Below are positions 40,890-49,298 of a DNA stretch of 53,583 bases, in pieces; the first letter of the stretch is position 1; every line of letters begins with the position of its first letter. The notes beneath the pieces are model-generated. The model was given only the letters and a program-made list of their open reading frames with translations. It made no database searches and was not told the DNA's origin. This stretch comes from Claveliimonas ammoniilytica. Its GTDB lineage: Bacteria; Bacillota; Clostridia; Lachnospirales; Lachnospiraceae. The stretch lies in the NCBI RefSeq assembly GCF_025567415.1, contig NZ_JAOQJV010000018.1, positions 1-53,583 on the forward strand. The letters are read 5' to 3'. A program made the translations under genes and the position numbers.

Positions 40890-42287
40890 ATGCTACATAC
40901 AATTGAATCAATCAACAGTGTGATCAACGATTTTATCTGGGGAGTTCCTGCAATGATTTGTATCATTGGTGTGGGACTGTATTTGAGTATACGTACCAGA
41001 TTTCTTCAGATCCGTAAGTTTGGATATGCGATTCAGACGACGATCGGAAGAATGTTTCGTAAAAAGGAGGCGTCCGATGGAGCGTTGACGCCGTTTCAGG
41101 CAGTTTGTACAGCACTTGCGGCAACGGTCGGTACCGGTAATATTGCAGGTGTAGCCGGAGCGATTGCTATCGGAGGACCAGGAGCGGTGTTCTGGATGTG
41201 GATATCAGCGATTCTCGGTATGTGTACCAAATTTTTTGAGGTTACGCTGGCAGTACATTTCAGAGAGCGCAATGCAGAGGGAGACCTTGTCGGTGGTCCA
41301 ATGTACTATATTAAAAACGGACTTGGGAAAAATTGGCGATGGTTGGCGTATCTGTTCGCAGGATTTGGCGTGCTGACGGTATTTGGAACCGGTAATGCCA
41401 CACAGGTGAATACGATTACGACAGCAATTGATTCTGCACTTTTGAATTATCATGTGATTTCAACAGATACAGTACCTGTAATGAACTGGATTATTGGTAT
41501 TGCGATTACGTTCCTGGTTGGTTTGATCCTGCTTGGCGGGGTGAAGAGGATTGGACAGGTTACAGAGCGTCTGGTGCCATTTATGGCAGTGCTTTATATC
41601 GTGCTTGCACTTGGCGTTGTTGTATTTCATTTTCAGAATATCCCGGCTGTATTTGCTTCAATCTTTGAAGGTGCGTTTCATCCATCAGCAGTAACCGGTG
41701 GTGTGATCGGAAGTTTCTTCTTAAGTATGAAGAAAGGTGTATCCAGAGGTATCTTTTCTAATGAGGCAGGTCTTGGTACAGGTTCCATTGCACACGCCTG
41801 TGCAGATACCAGGAAGCCTGTAAAGCAGGGACTTTTCGGTATCTTTGAAGTGTTTGCAGACACTATCGTGATCTGTACACTGACAGCATTAGTTATCCTG
41901 TGTAGCGGTGTGTCTGTTCCGTATGGTGAAGCAGCAGGAGCGGAGCTTACGATTGCAGGATTCACAGCAACATATGGTAACTGGGTATCTGTTTTTACTG
42001 CAGTGGCAATGTGCTGTTTCGCATTTTCTACAATTCTCGGATGGGGATTGTATGGGGCGAGATGTATTGAGTTTTTGTTTGACGCAAAGGTAATTAAGCC
42101 ATTTATGGTGGCATATTCGTTGGTGGCGATTCTTGGTGCTACCGTTGAGTTGGGGCTTTTATGGAGTATCGCGGAGACATTTAACGGACTGATGGCGATC
42201 CCGAACCTGATTGCAGTATTCCTGTTGTCTGGTACGGTAGTGAAGATGACAAAAGAATATTTTGCAGGAGAGGGAAAGGATTCATAA
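40890..42287 (+). CDS. Alanine/glycine:sodium symporter (AGCS family)
   Basis: A 465-residue carrier with ten or so helices. The signature FQAVCTALAATVGTGNIAGV is followed by GAIAIGGPGAVFWMWISAIL, then GPMYYIKNGLGKNW and SRGIFSNEAGLGTGS. It closely resembles the carrier at 30.1 kb in architecture but differs in the loop sequences, so the two probably serve different amino acids or conditions. The start at 40890 is preferred because GAAGAGG lies upstream; the frame is also open from 40866. A terminator follows. Confidence 0.94.
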   Translation: MLHTIESINSVINDFIWGVPAMICIIGVGLYLSIRTRFLQIRKFGYAIQTTIGRMFRKKEASDGALTPFQAVCTALAATVGTGNIAGVAGAIAIGGPGAVFWMWISAILGMCTKFFEVTLAVHFRERNAEGDLVGGPMYYIKNGLGKNWRWLAYLFAGFGVLTVFGTGNATQVNTITTAIDSALLNYHVISTDTVPVMNWIIGIAITFLVGLILLGGVKRIGQVTERLVPFMAVLYIVLALGVVVFHFQNIPAVFASIFEGAFHPSAVTGGVIGSFFLSMKKGVSRGIFSNEAGLGTGSIAHACADTRKPVKQGLFGIFEVFADTIVICTLTALVILCSGVSVPYGEAAGAELTIAGFTATYGNWVSVFTAVAMCCFAFSTILGWGLYGARCIEFLFDAKVIKPFMVAYSLVAILGATVELGLLWSIAETFNGLMAIPNLIAVFLLSGTVVKMTKEYFAGEGKDS

Positions 42288-42370
42288 AAATAATTTCAGA
42301 GAACGCTTCTGGTGATGAGGACCGGACGCAGAAAAATGAAAAACAGATAAAAGATAAAATGTTGTAAGAT

Positions 42371-42402
42371 GGGCTGTGCACGAAATGGTGTATAGCCCTT
42401 TT
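42371..42402 (+). terminator. Terminator after the AGCS gene
   Basis: GGGCTGTGCAC and GTGTATAGCCC pair with two G-U pairs around a six-base loop and lead into TTTTG. The following promoter starts in this T-run. Confidence 0.82.
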
Positions 42403-42430
42403 GATAATGTGGAAAGTATGTTATTATAAC
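42401..42430 (+). promoter_or_regulatory. Promoter of the methionine-synthesis gene
   Basis: TTGATA (42401-42406), a 17-bp spacer and TTATAA/TATAAC (42424-42430) lie 29 bp before the start codon. No SAM riboswitch or T-box fits the short leader. Confidence 0.6.
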
Positions 42431-42458
42431 ATATAGTGTGACAGAAGAGGAGAGCATT

Positions 42459-44249
42459 ATGGGATTATTGGACAAGATAAAAGATCACATTTTATTGATG
42501 GATGGTGCTATGGGCACTTATTATAATCAGCAGTATGGTACAGAACTGGAGGCAGAGGAAGCGAATCTTGTGCATCCGGAGGAGATTACTGCAATACATA
42601 AGGCATACATTGAAGCAGGAGCAGAACTGATCAGGACGAATACCTTTGCGGTGAATCATCTGATGTTTCCGAAGCGGGAGGAATGTAAGAGAGCGATTCA
42701 TGCAGCGATTGCCTGTGCAAGACAGGCGGTAGCAGAATCCGGTCGTGAAGTGGAAATTGCTGCATCGATCGGACCGATCCGCCAGACGGTGACAGAAGAT
42801 GATGAGAATACGATAAAGGAATATCAGTTCCTTATAAATTCGATGCTGGCAGAAGGCATTCGCATTTTTGTATTTGAGACGATGTTGGAATTAAAATGGG
42901 TTCAGCCGTTATCAGAATATTGTAAGAGTCAGTGTGAAGAGTCCGTCGTGATCGTTCAGTTTTCTTTGAATCCATCCGGGTATACCCAGTATGGATTTGG
43001 AATGAAAGAGATCATTGATAAGTTGTGTCAGATGGAGACAGTCGATATCTTTGGGTTTAACTGTGGCGTAGGTGCTGCACATCTTCGGAAACTGTTGGAG
43101 AAGCAGACATTTCCAAAGGAATGTATATTAAGTGTGCTCCCGAATGCCGGATATCAGCAGGAGCTCCGTGGCAGAATGCATTATGGGGATGATCCGGAGT
43201 ATTATGCGAAGCAGATGGAACGCATGATCCCACTGGGAATTAATATTGCAGGTGGATGTTGTGGTACTACACCGGAACATATTGCTGCATTGAAAAAAGT
43301 ACTTGGTGGACAGGCACCTCAACCAAAAGAGGTTGTAGAGGAAAATGCGGATGGAGAGAGTGTAAGTAATGCAGCACCGACTGATTTTATCAGCAAGTTA
43401 GAACGTGGCGAGAAGGTATTTGTAGTTGAACTGGATGCGCCGTTTGATGCGCAGATGGATAAATTCAGCAAGGGAGTCTATGCATTAAAGGAAAATGGAG
43501 TGGATATGATAACGGTATCGGATTCACCATTGGCAAGATCCAGGGCAGATGCAGCACTTTTGGCTGTTTATGCAAAGCGTCTGACAGACATTTCTGTGAT
43601 GCCACATGTGGCAATGCGTGACCGCAATCTGATCGGTCTTCGCTCAGAGATATTGGGTGTGCATGCGAATGGTATTCGCGATTTTCTTGTGATCACGGGA
43701 GATCCGGTGGGACCGGATAACAGAGGCAAGATTACCGGTGTATTTGATGTAAACTCTATCCGTTTTATGGAATATCTGCAGCACATGAATGAAGAGATAT
43801 TCCCGGATCAGCCGGTGTATTATGGCGGTGCGCTTAATTATGCGGGTAATAATATCCGGGCAATTGTCGGCAGAATGCGTAAAAAGATGGAAGCAGGATG
43901 TGCATATTTCCTGACACAGCCGATATTCTCAGAAGAAGATGTACAGAGAGTGATCGAGCTGAAAGAGATGACGGGTGCGAAGATTATCTGTGGTCTGATG
44001 CCGTTAGTCAGCTACAGAAATGCACTATTTATGAAGAATGAGATGCCGGGCATTCATGTGAATGATGAGATCCTGAACCGATATGATCCAGAGATGAGCC
44101 GTGAAGAGGCAGAGGATACAGCAGTAGCGCTTTGCCTGGATATTGCAGAAGCGCTGCGTGGGGCTGCAGATGGATTTTATCTGATGACACCATTCCACAG
44201 AGTGGGACTGGTGAACCGCATTATCAATGCGATTAAGCAAGGAGAATAA
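42459..44249 (+). CDS. Homocysteine S-methyltransferase/methylenetetrahydrofolate reductase fusion
   Basis: A 596-residue bifunctional enzyme of the YitJ type. The N-terminal domain (about 1-290) is a zinc-dependent homocysteine methyltransferase: MDGAMGTYYNQQYG opens it, the zinc thiolates include Cys267/Cys268 in GGCCGT, and another Cys lies in FGFNCGVG. The C-terminal half (about 310-596) is a methylenetetrahydrofolate reductase TIM barrel (VFVVELDAPFDAQMDKF, VITGDPVG, CAYFLTQPIF). It would produce 5-methyl-THF and may pass the methyl group to homocysteine, probably with corrinoid or methylmethionine chemistry elsewhere. The start follows GAAGAGGAGAG; an in-frame ATG at 42438 is weaker. 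Confidence 0.93.
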   Translation: MGLLDKIKDHILLMDGAMGTYYNQQYGTELEAEEANLVHPEEITAIHKAYIEAGAELIRTNTFAVNHLMFPKREECKRAIHAAIACARQAVAESGREVEIAASIGPIRQTVTEDDENTIKEYQFLINSMLAEGIRIFVFETMLELKWVQPLSEYCKSQCEESVVIVQFSLNPSGYTQYGFGMKEIIDKLCQMETVDIFGFNCGVGAAHLRKLLEKQTFPKECILSVLPNAGYQQELRGRMHYGDDPEYYAKQMERMIPLGINIAGGCCGTTPEHIAALKKVLGGQAPQPKEVVEENADGESVSNAAPTDFISKLERGEKVFVVELDAPFDAQMDKFSKGVYALKENGVDMITVSDSPLARSRADAALLAVYAKRLTDISVMPHVAMRDRNLIGLRSEILGVHANGIRDFLVITGDPVGPDNRGKITGVFDVNSIRFMEYLQHMNEEIFPDQPVYYGGALNYAGNNIRAIVGRMRKKMEAGCAYFLTQPIFSEEDVQRVIELKEMTGAKIICGLMPLVSYRNALFMKNEMPGIHVNDEILNRYDPEMSREEAEDTAVALCLDIAEALRGAADGFYLMTPFHRVGLVNRIINAIKQGE

Positions 44250-44250
44250 G

Positions 44251-45636
44251 TTGAAGAAGAAGGAACATTTGATCAAAGAAGTCTATCCGGGTTCAATTGC
44301 CGAGGAGATGGGAATTGAACCGGGCGATGTGCTGCTTCGGATTAATAAGCAGGAAATCGGAGATGTATTTGATTACCGTTACTATATAAAAGATGATTAT
44401 ATCGAAGTACTGATCCGCAAGGCAGATGGAGAAGAATGGCTACTGGAGATTGATAAGGATTACGATGATGATCTGGGAATCGAGTTTGACAATGGGCTGA
44501 TGAGCGATTACAGATCCTGCAGTAATAAATGCATTTTCTGCTTTATCGATCAGATGCCTCCGGGTATGCGTGAGACCTTGTATTTTAAAGATGACGATTC
44601 CAGACTGTCATTTCTGCAGGGAAATTATATCACGCTTACGAATATGACAGAAAAAGATGTAGAGCGTATTATCCATATGCAGCTTGCGCCGATCAATATA
44701 TCAGTGCAGAGTACCAATCCGGAACTTCGCTGTAAGATGCTTCACAATCGGTTCGCAGGTGATAAATTAAAATATCTGGATCAGCTGTATGAAGGACATG
44801 TGGAGATGAATGGCCAGATTGTATGCTGTAAGGGCGTTAACGATGGGGAAGAACTGAGAAGAAGTATTGAGGATCTGTCGAAGTATCTTCCATTTATGCG
44901 AAGCGTATCAGCTGTTCCGGCCGGTATCACCAAATATCGGGATGGTTTATACCCGTTGGAATTATATACCAAGGAAGAAGCGGGAGAGGTTATTGATCTG
45001 ATTGAAAGTTATCAGAAGAAGTTCTACAATGAGTATGGACTTCATTTTATTCACGCCAGTGATGAATGGTATATTACTGCTGAACGGGATTTCCCGGAAG
45101 AAGAGCGATATGATGGATACATTCAGCTGGAAAATGGTGTGGGCATGATGCGTCTCTTTATCGAAGAGTTTGAAGAGGCAGTGAAGCATCTGGAAGGAAA
45201 ACCAATGGAACGTACGCTGACCATTGCTACCGGTAAGCTGACGTATCCGACGATCTGTCAGTTTGCAGAGCGGCTGACGAAGCTATATCCAGGTCTTGTG
45301 GTTCATGTATATGCAATCCGCAATGATTTCTTTGGAGAGACGATTACCGTATCCGGTCTGATCACGGGACAGGACCTGGTAACACAGCTGCTGGAATATA
45401 AGGAGCGGGGTGTGGACCTTGGTGAGACACTTCTGATTCCATCTAATATGCTGCGTACAGGTGAAGAAGTGTTCCTAGATGATATGACGGTGCAGCAGGT
45501 GGAAGAAGCACTGGAAATGCATCTGACGGCGATCGAACCGGGCGGACAGGACTTTGTAGACGCAGTTCTGGATGAAGGATATCAGATGGAGAGAGAAAAC
45601 GAAGAATTTGTATATGTCAATGCATATGACAGATAA
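44251..45636 (+). CDS. DUF512 family radical SAM protein
   Basis: A 461-residue protein. A PDZ-like N-terminal domain (about 1-75; KEVYPGSIAEEMGIEPGDVLLRIN) is followed by a radical SAM cluster, CSNKCIFC (Cys90, 94, 97). The DUF512 core has YIT and CKGVNDGEELRRSIEDL, and the C-terminal domain ends MYPTICQF-like segments (TYPTICQFAERL). The function is unknown; neighbours in other clostridia include Der (EngA). Here it sits between a methionine enzyme and hydF. The start is probably TTG at 44251, six bases after AAGGAG; an ATG at 44227 lies inside the upstream gene. Confidence 0.86.
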   Translation: MKKKEHLIKEVYPGSIAEEMGIEPGDVLLRINKQEIGDVFDYRYYIKDDYIEVLIRKADGEEWLLEIDKDYDDDLGIEFDNGLMSDYRSCSNKCIFCFIDQMPPGMRETLYFKDDDSRLSFLQGNYITLTNMTEKDVERIIHMQLAPINISVQSTNPELRCKMLHNRFAGDKLKYLDQLYEGHVEMNGQIVCCKGVNDGEELRRSIEDLSKYLPFMRSVSAVPAGITKYRDGLYPLELYTKEEAGEVIDLIESYQKKFYNEYGLHFIHASDEWYITAERDFPEEERYDGYIQLENGVGMMRLFIEEFEEAVKHLEGKPMERTLTIATGKLTYPTICQFAERLTKLYPGLVVHVYAIRNDFFGETITVSGLITGQDLVTQLLEYKERGVDLGETLLIPSNMLRTGEEVFLDDMTVQQVEEALEMHLTAIEPGGQDFVDAVLDEGYQMERENEEFVYVNAYDR

Positions 45637-45652
45637 AAAAGTGTGCAACATG

Positions 45653-45690
45653 AAAAAGGTTCTGAGACTTAATGTCCAGAACCTTTTGTG
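45653..45690. terminator. Bidirectional terminator
   Basis: AAAAGGTTCTG (45654-45664) and CAGAACCTTTT (45677-45687) form an 11-bp stem with a 12-base loop, flanked by T-rich sequence on both strands. It separates DUF512 from the convergent hydF. Confidence 0.88.
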
Positions 45691-45709
45691 GTCATCAGAG
45701 AACACCATA

Positions 45710-46927
45710 TTACAGATCAGGAAATATCTCCAGACTACGCTCCAGTATGCCATGCATATGAGCGATGGCTGTTCCGTAATTGGTCATTGGAATGCCGGCA
45801 TCCTCAGCGCATTTCATGCGATATTTCACTTCACGTTCATTTAGCATGCAGCCTCCACAGTGGATGATCAGCTTATACTGGTCGAGTTCCAGAGGAAATT
45901 CGGTTCCACTGGTGAATTCATAAGTGAGGTTCTTTCCGGTGTGCTGTTTCAGCCAGTTCGGCAGCTTTTCCGTGCCGATGTCACCGCATTGTCTGTGGTG
46001 GGTACAGCCTTCGGAGATCAGTACTTTGTCACCGTCTTCCAACGTGTCAATTGCCTGTGCACCATTTACCAGGCTTTTGAGATTGCCCTTGTATCTGGCG
46101 AAAAGGATGGAGAAAGAAGTCATCGGTATGTCACGAGGTGTGTCTTTGGCAACGTGACCGAAGACCTGACTGTCGGTAATGACGAGAGAAGGCTTTTGTC
46201 CAAGAGAATCTAAGGTCTCTTTTAATTCCGTATCCTGAACGACGATGGATACTGCTCTTGAATCCAGAATATCCCGGATGGTCTGCTGTTGTGGAAGAAT
46301 CAGACGACCTTTCGGTGCAGCTTTATCTACGGGCACGACCAGCACGATGAAGTCAGACGGATGGATCAGGTCGCCAACGATTCTGTGGTCAGAATCCTGA
46401 TTTGGGGCAAGACTGGCGATGCGGTCTTTTAATTCGTGAATATGGATTTTTTTCTCAGCACTTACTGAAATGATATGCTCGGAATCTGTCTGACAGACGG
46501 AGAGCGCACTTGTTAGGGTATTAAGATCTTCGGTTAGTTCGCATTTATTCAGAACTATCAAGTAAGGAATATTCTTTTTCTGAATCTGTTTCAAAATGCG
46601 CAGATCTTCATCTGTGATGCCTGAACTGCTGTCGATGATTAGCAGGGCAATGTCAGTTTTGTTCAACATCTGGTATGCTTTGCGGATACGAAGGGCTCCC
46701 AGATCACCTGTATCATCCAGACCCGGAGTATCAATGATGACAACCGGACCAAGAGGAAGCAGTTCCATGGACTTTATGACAGGATCAGTGGTGGTGCCTT
46801 CAATATCAGAGACAATTGCCAGATTCTGTCCGGTGATTGCATTGATAATGCTGGATTTCCCGGCGTTCCGTCTTCCAAACAGACCAATATGTATGCGTTC
46901 ACCGGATGGCGTATTATTTAAGCTCAT
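45710..46927 (-). CDS. hydF: [FeFe]-hydrogenase H-cluster maturation GTPase HydF
   Basis: A 405-residue scaffold GTPase that assembles the two-iron subcluster with HydE and HydG. The P-loop is GRRNAGKSS (residues 18-26), with the NAITGQ, DTPGLDD and NKCE G-domain motifs. The C-terminal [4Fe-4S] site is of CxH...HCxxC type: CTHHRQC and, about 50 residues later, IHCGGC. The start at 46927 follows AAGGAGGATTC; the frame is open from 46954. HydE, HydG and the hydrogenase are outside the window, so the enzyme system is implied but not shown. It implies a hydrogen-metabolising anaerobe. Confidence 0.96.
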   Translation of the reverse strand: MSLNNTPSGERIHIGLFGRRNAGKSSIINAITGQNLAIVSDIEGTTTDPVIKSMELLPLGPVVIIDTPGLDDTGDLGALRIRKAYQMLNKTDIALLIIDSSSGITDEDLRILKQIQKKNIPYLIVLNKCELTEDLNTLTSALSVCQTDSEHIISVSAEKKIHIHELKDRIASLAPNQDSDHRIVGDLIHPSDFIVLVVPVDKAAPKGRLILPQQQTIRDILDSRAVSIVVQDTELKETLDSLGQKPSLVITDSQVFGHVAKDTPRDIPMTSFSILFARYKGNLKSLVNGAQAIDTLEDGDKVLISEGCTHHRQCGDIGTEKLPNWLKQHTGKNLTYEFTSGTEFPLELDQYKLIIHCGGCMLNEREVKYRMKCAEDAGIPMTNYGTAIAHMHGILERSLEIFPDL

Positions 46928-46997
46928 AAAAGAATCCTCCTTGATTAAAATCATGTATAAAATTCAGTTTACGCCTATTCGGAACAATGTGCAATTA

Positions 46998-47849
46998 TTA
47001 TTCTGTAAATCCTGCCAATCCAAAGGCGGCTGGTCCACCATGAGTTGTGATAACGCCATTCGCCTGCAGCCATTGAATCTTTTGAAAACCACATTCTTTT
47101 GCAGTCTCTTCTGCAATTATTCGTACATCATCGGAGAGACCGACAGTACGGACAAACCACAGAATACTGCGGTCAAGGTTATAATTCTCTATATAGTCCA
47201 AAATCAGCTGTCGAGCAATTTTTTTCATTTTGCCACGGTACTTTTTAGTAGCAACCAGTTTACCGTCCTGGATTTCGATGCATGGATGGATGTGTAGAAT
47301 ACGGCTTCCCAGGCAGACAGCATTACTGACGCGACCGCCTGCTTTCAAAAATTCCAGGTTGTCTGGAAGGAAGCACATTTTGGTGCGGGCAGAGAGTGCT
47401 TTTGAAGCAGACACAGCTTCAGAAAGAGTCATTTGCGGATTCTTCTGCAATAATTCTGCAATGGCGATTACGATGGCTGCCTGTCCGATGGATACCTGTT
47501 TGGTATCTAACATTGTCACATAATCCCGTTCCTCAGATGCGATTACAGCACTTTGGTAAGAGCAGGTGGTGACAGCAGAATAAGCCAGATAAAGAATCTG
47601 GGCATCTGGATGCGCGGTGTGGATGGCATCAAATACCAGCATGAAGTCATCTGGGGAACATCCGCTTGTTCTTGGAAGCTTACCGGTTTCTTTATAATAA
47701 TCACAGATTTTCTGAACCGGGAAAGAACCGTCATCCATAGTATGGTTGTCAAAAGTAACGTGCATCGGCACTAAGGTAATATTGTATTTAGCGGCTAATT
47801 CCGGTGTGATATCAGAACCGGTCTCAGCGACGATTATAATAGGATTCAT
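46998..47849 (-). CDS. DegV family protein (fatty-acid binding)
   Basis: A 283-residue DegV protein. The family opening IIIVAETGSDITPELAAKY (near residue 3) is followed by RTSGCSPDDF and the late FVRTVGLSDDVRIIAEETAKE segment. Members bind a fatty acid in a pocket and may work with fatty-acid kinase FakA. A GGAGATTCTC site precedes the ATG and a strong promoter lies at 47894-47922. It is 70 bp upstream of hydF on the same strand, so the two could be co-transcribed. A second DegV gene lies at 52.6 kb. Confidence 0.92.
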   Translation of the reverse strand: MNPIIIVAETGSDITPELAAKYNITLVPMHVTFDNHTMDDGSFPVQKICDYYKETGKLPRTSGCSPDDFMLVFDAIHTAHPDAQILYLAYSAVTTCSYQSAVIASEERDYVTMLDTKQVSIGQAAIVIAIAELLQKNPQMTLSEAVSASKALSARTKMCFLPDNLEFLKAGGRVSNAVCLGSRILHIHPCIEIQDGKLVATKKYRGKMKKIARQLILDYIENYNLDRSILWFVRTVGLSDDVRIIAEETAKECGFQKIQWLQANGVITTHGGPAAFGLAGFTE

Positions 47850-47893
47850 GAGAATCTCCTTTCACATAGTTGTAATATTTAGAAACTAAAAAC

Positions 47894-47922
47894 ATTATAA
47901 GTGGTAATCGATACTACGTCAA
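47894..47922 (-). promoter_or_regulatory. Promoter of the degV-hydF unit
   Basis: On the minus strand TTGACG and TATAAT are separated by 17 bp, about 45 bp before the degV start codon. Confidence 0.75.
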
Positions 47923-47977
47923 TAGATTTGATGATCAAAATAATTGAATGACAAATTAATTGTAAATAGTGCATCAT

Positions 47978-48006
47978 TTGACAAATGAATGCGCATTAGG
48001 TATCAT
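47978..48006 (+). promoter_or_regulatory. Promoter of the small membrane protein/radical SAM unit
   Basis: TTGACA (47978-47983), a 17-bp spacer and TATCAT (48001-48006) lie 40 bp before the first gene, divergent from the degV promoter. Confidence 0.72.
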
Positions 48007-48045
48007 GAAAATATTACGGAATTATGAGATGAAAGGATGAAAAGT

Positions 48046-48336
48046 ATGGAAACATTTGATCTGATTATTACGATTGGCTGTCTGATCGTTGGATTTATGA
48101 TGCTGACGGGAAGAGGAGATGTCCTTTTGAATGATAAGGATGCTGCTCAGCGGAATAAGCTGTATGATATGAAGAAGGCACAGAAAGGGTATGGAGTTGC
48201 TTTTCTTGTGATCGGTGCAGCATCTGCTGTCAGCATGCGTGTGAAGACACAGATGGGATTTGTGATTTATCTGGTTGTTGTAATCGTATCTCTGGCAGCC
48301 AGTGTTGTATATATGAAGAAGTGCTGTAAAAAGTAA
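48046..48336 (+). CDS. Small membrane protein, DUF3784-like
   Basis: A 96-residue protein with three hydrophobic stretches: a first span at residues 5-22 (IITIGCLIVGFMMLTGRGD), a second near 55-70 and a third near 75-90 (FVIYLVVVIVSLAASVVY). A central charged loop (NDKDAAQRNKLYDMKKAQKGY) resembles DUF3784 proteins. The C-terminus ends KKCCKK. The function is unknown. ATG at 48046 is preferred; ATG at 48037 has AAGG directly abutting it. The stop is one base before the next start, so it is coupled to the radical SAM gene. Confidence 0.72.
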   Translation: METFDLIITIGCLIVGFMMLTGRGDVLLNDKDAAQRNKLYDMKKAQKGYGVAFLVIGAASAVSMRVKTQMGFVIYLVVVIVSLAASVVYMKKCCKK

Positions 48337-48337
48337 T

Positions 48338-49231
48338 ATGAGTGGATGTGTATTGTGTCCGCGTCACTGCATGGTGATGCGGGATAATGGAGAAAAAGGA
48401 TTCTGCCAGGAGACGGATCATCTGCGTGTGGCGAGAGCCGCCTTACATATGTGGGAAGAACCCTGCATCTCCGGAGAAGAAGGATCGGGGACAGTATTTT
48501 TTACAGGTTGTAATCTCAGATGTGTGTACTGTCAGAATTATGATCTGTCAAGAAGCGTAGCGGGGAAAGAGATTACTATATCAAGGCTTGCAGAGATATT
48601 TTTGGAATTGCAGCAAAAGGGGGCAAATAATATCAATCTGGTGACGCCGACACATTTTGTACCGCAGATTATCGAGGCATTGAAATGTGCCAAAGCTCGG
48701 GGATTACATCTGCCGGTTATATACAATACCGGAGGATACGAGTCGGAAGAGACGCTTGGTATGCTGGATGGATGGGTCGATGTCTACCTGCCGGATTTTA
48801 AATACTGGGAGAGTGAGCAGGCATTGCGGTATTCCAAAGCAGAGGATTATCCGGAAACTGTGAAAAAAGCGATTCGTGAAATGTACCGTCAGACCGGCGC
48901 ATGCAGATTTGATGAGAACGGAAAGATTCAGAAGGGTGTGATCGTACGACATTTGTTGCTTCCGGGAGAACTTAAGGCGGCGAAAAGGATTGTGCAGTAT
49001 CTCTATGAGACTTACGGCGATTCTGTCTATATGAGCCTGATGAATCAGTATACGCCGTTAGATACTCTGGATACTGTGAGATATCCGGAACTTGGAAGAA
49101 AAGTAACGGAAAAGGAATACGATGCGCTTGTAGATTATGCCATAGATCTGGGTGTGGAATGCGCGTATATCCAGGAAGGAGATACAGCAGAAGAGAGCTT
49201 CATTCCTCCATTTACTCTGGAGGGCGTATAA
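48338..49231 (+). CDS. Radical SAM protein of the pyruvate-formate-lyase-activating-enzyme-like group
   Basis: A 297-residue radical SAM protein. The catalytic cluster motif is CNLRCVYC (Cys58, 62, 65). Four more Cys precede it (4, 7, 11, 23), in CxxCxxxC plus a distant Cys, an extra cluster-like arrangement of the COG1313 group. NLVTPTHFVPQI and GVIVRHLLLPGEL complete the family pattern. These proteins resemble PFL activase but their substrate is unknown. The start overlaps the end of the preceding gene by spacing of one base, so translation is probably coupled. No glycyl-radical enzyme is nearby. Confidence 0.9.
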   Translation: MSGCVLCPRHCMVMRDNGEKGFCQETDHLRVARAALHMWEEPCISGEEGSGTVFFTGCNLRCVYCQNYDLSRSVAGKEITISRLAEIFLELQQKGANNINLVTPTHFVPQIIEALKCAKARGLHLPVIYNTGGYESEETLGMLDGWVDVYLPDFKYWESEQALRYSKAEDYPETVKKAIREMYRQTGACRFDENGKIQKGVIVRHLLLPGELKAAKRIVQYLYETYGDSVYMSLMNQYTPLDTLDTVRYPELGRKVTEKEYDALVDYAIDLGVECAYIQEGDTAEESFIPPFTLEGV

Positions 49232-49238
49232 GGTCATG

Positions 49239-49286
49239 AAAAAAGGAAGACATCACAGTGAAAACTGTGATGTCTTCCTTTTTTGA
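49239..49286. terminator. Strong bidirectional terminator
   Basis: AAAAAGGAAGACATCACAG (ending at 49258) and CTGTGATGTCTTCC plus T-run (49265-49284) form an 18-20 bp near-perfect stem. It separates the radical SAM gene from the convergent NSS transporter. Confidence 0.92.
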
Positions 49287-49298
49287 TTATAATCGTTT

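Noticed and set aside
42288..42458. Possible SAM or other riboswitch before the methionine gene
   Set aside because: The stretch holds only a terminator and a promoter; the 5' leader is too short for a SAM riboswitch.
46596..47297. 233-codon open frame on the plus strand
   Set aside because: It is antisense to the end of degV and start of hydF, and lacks any conserved pattern.
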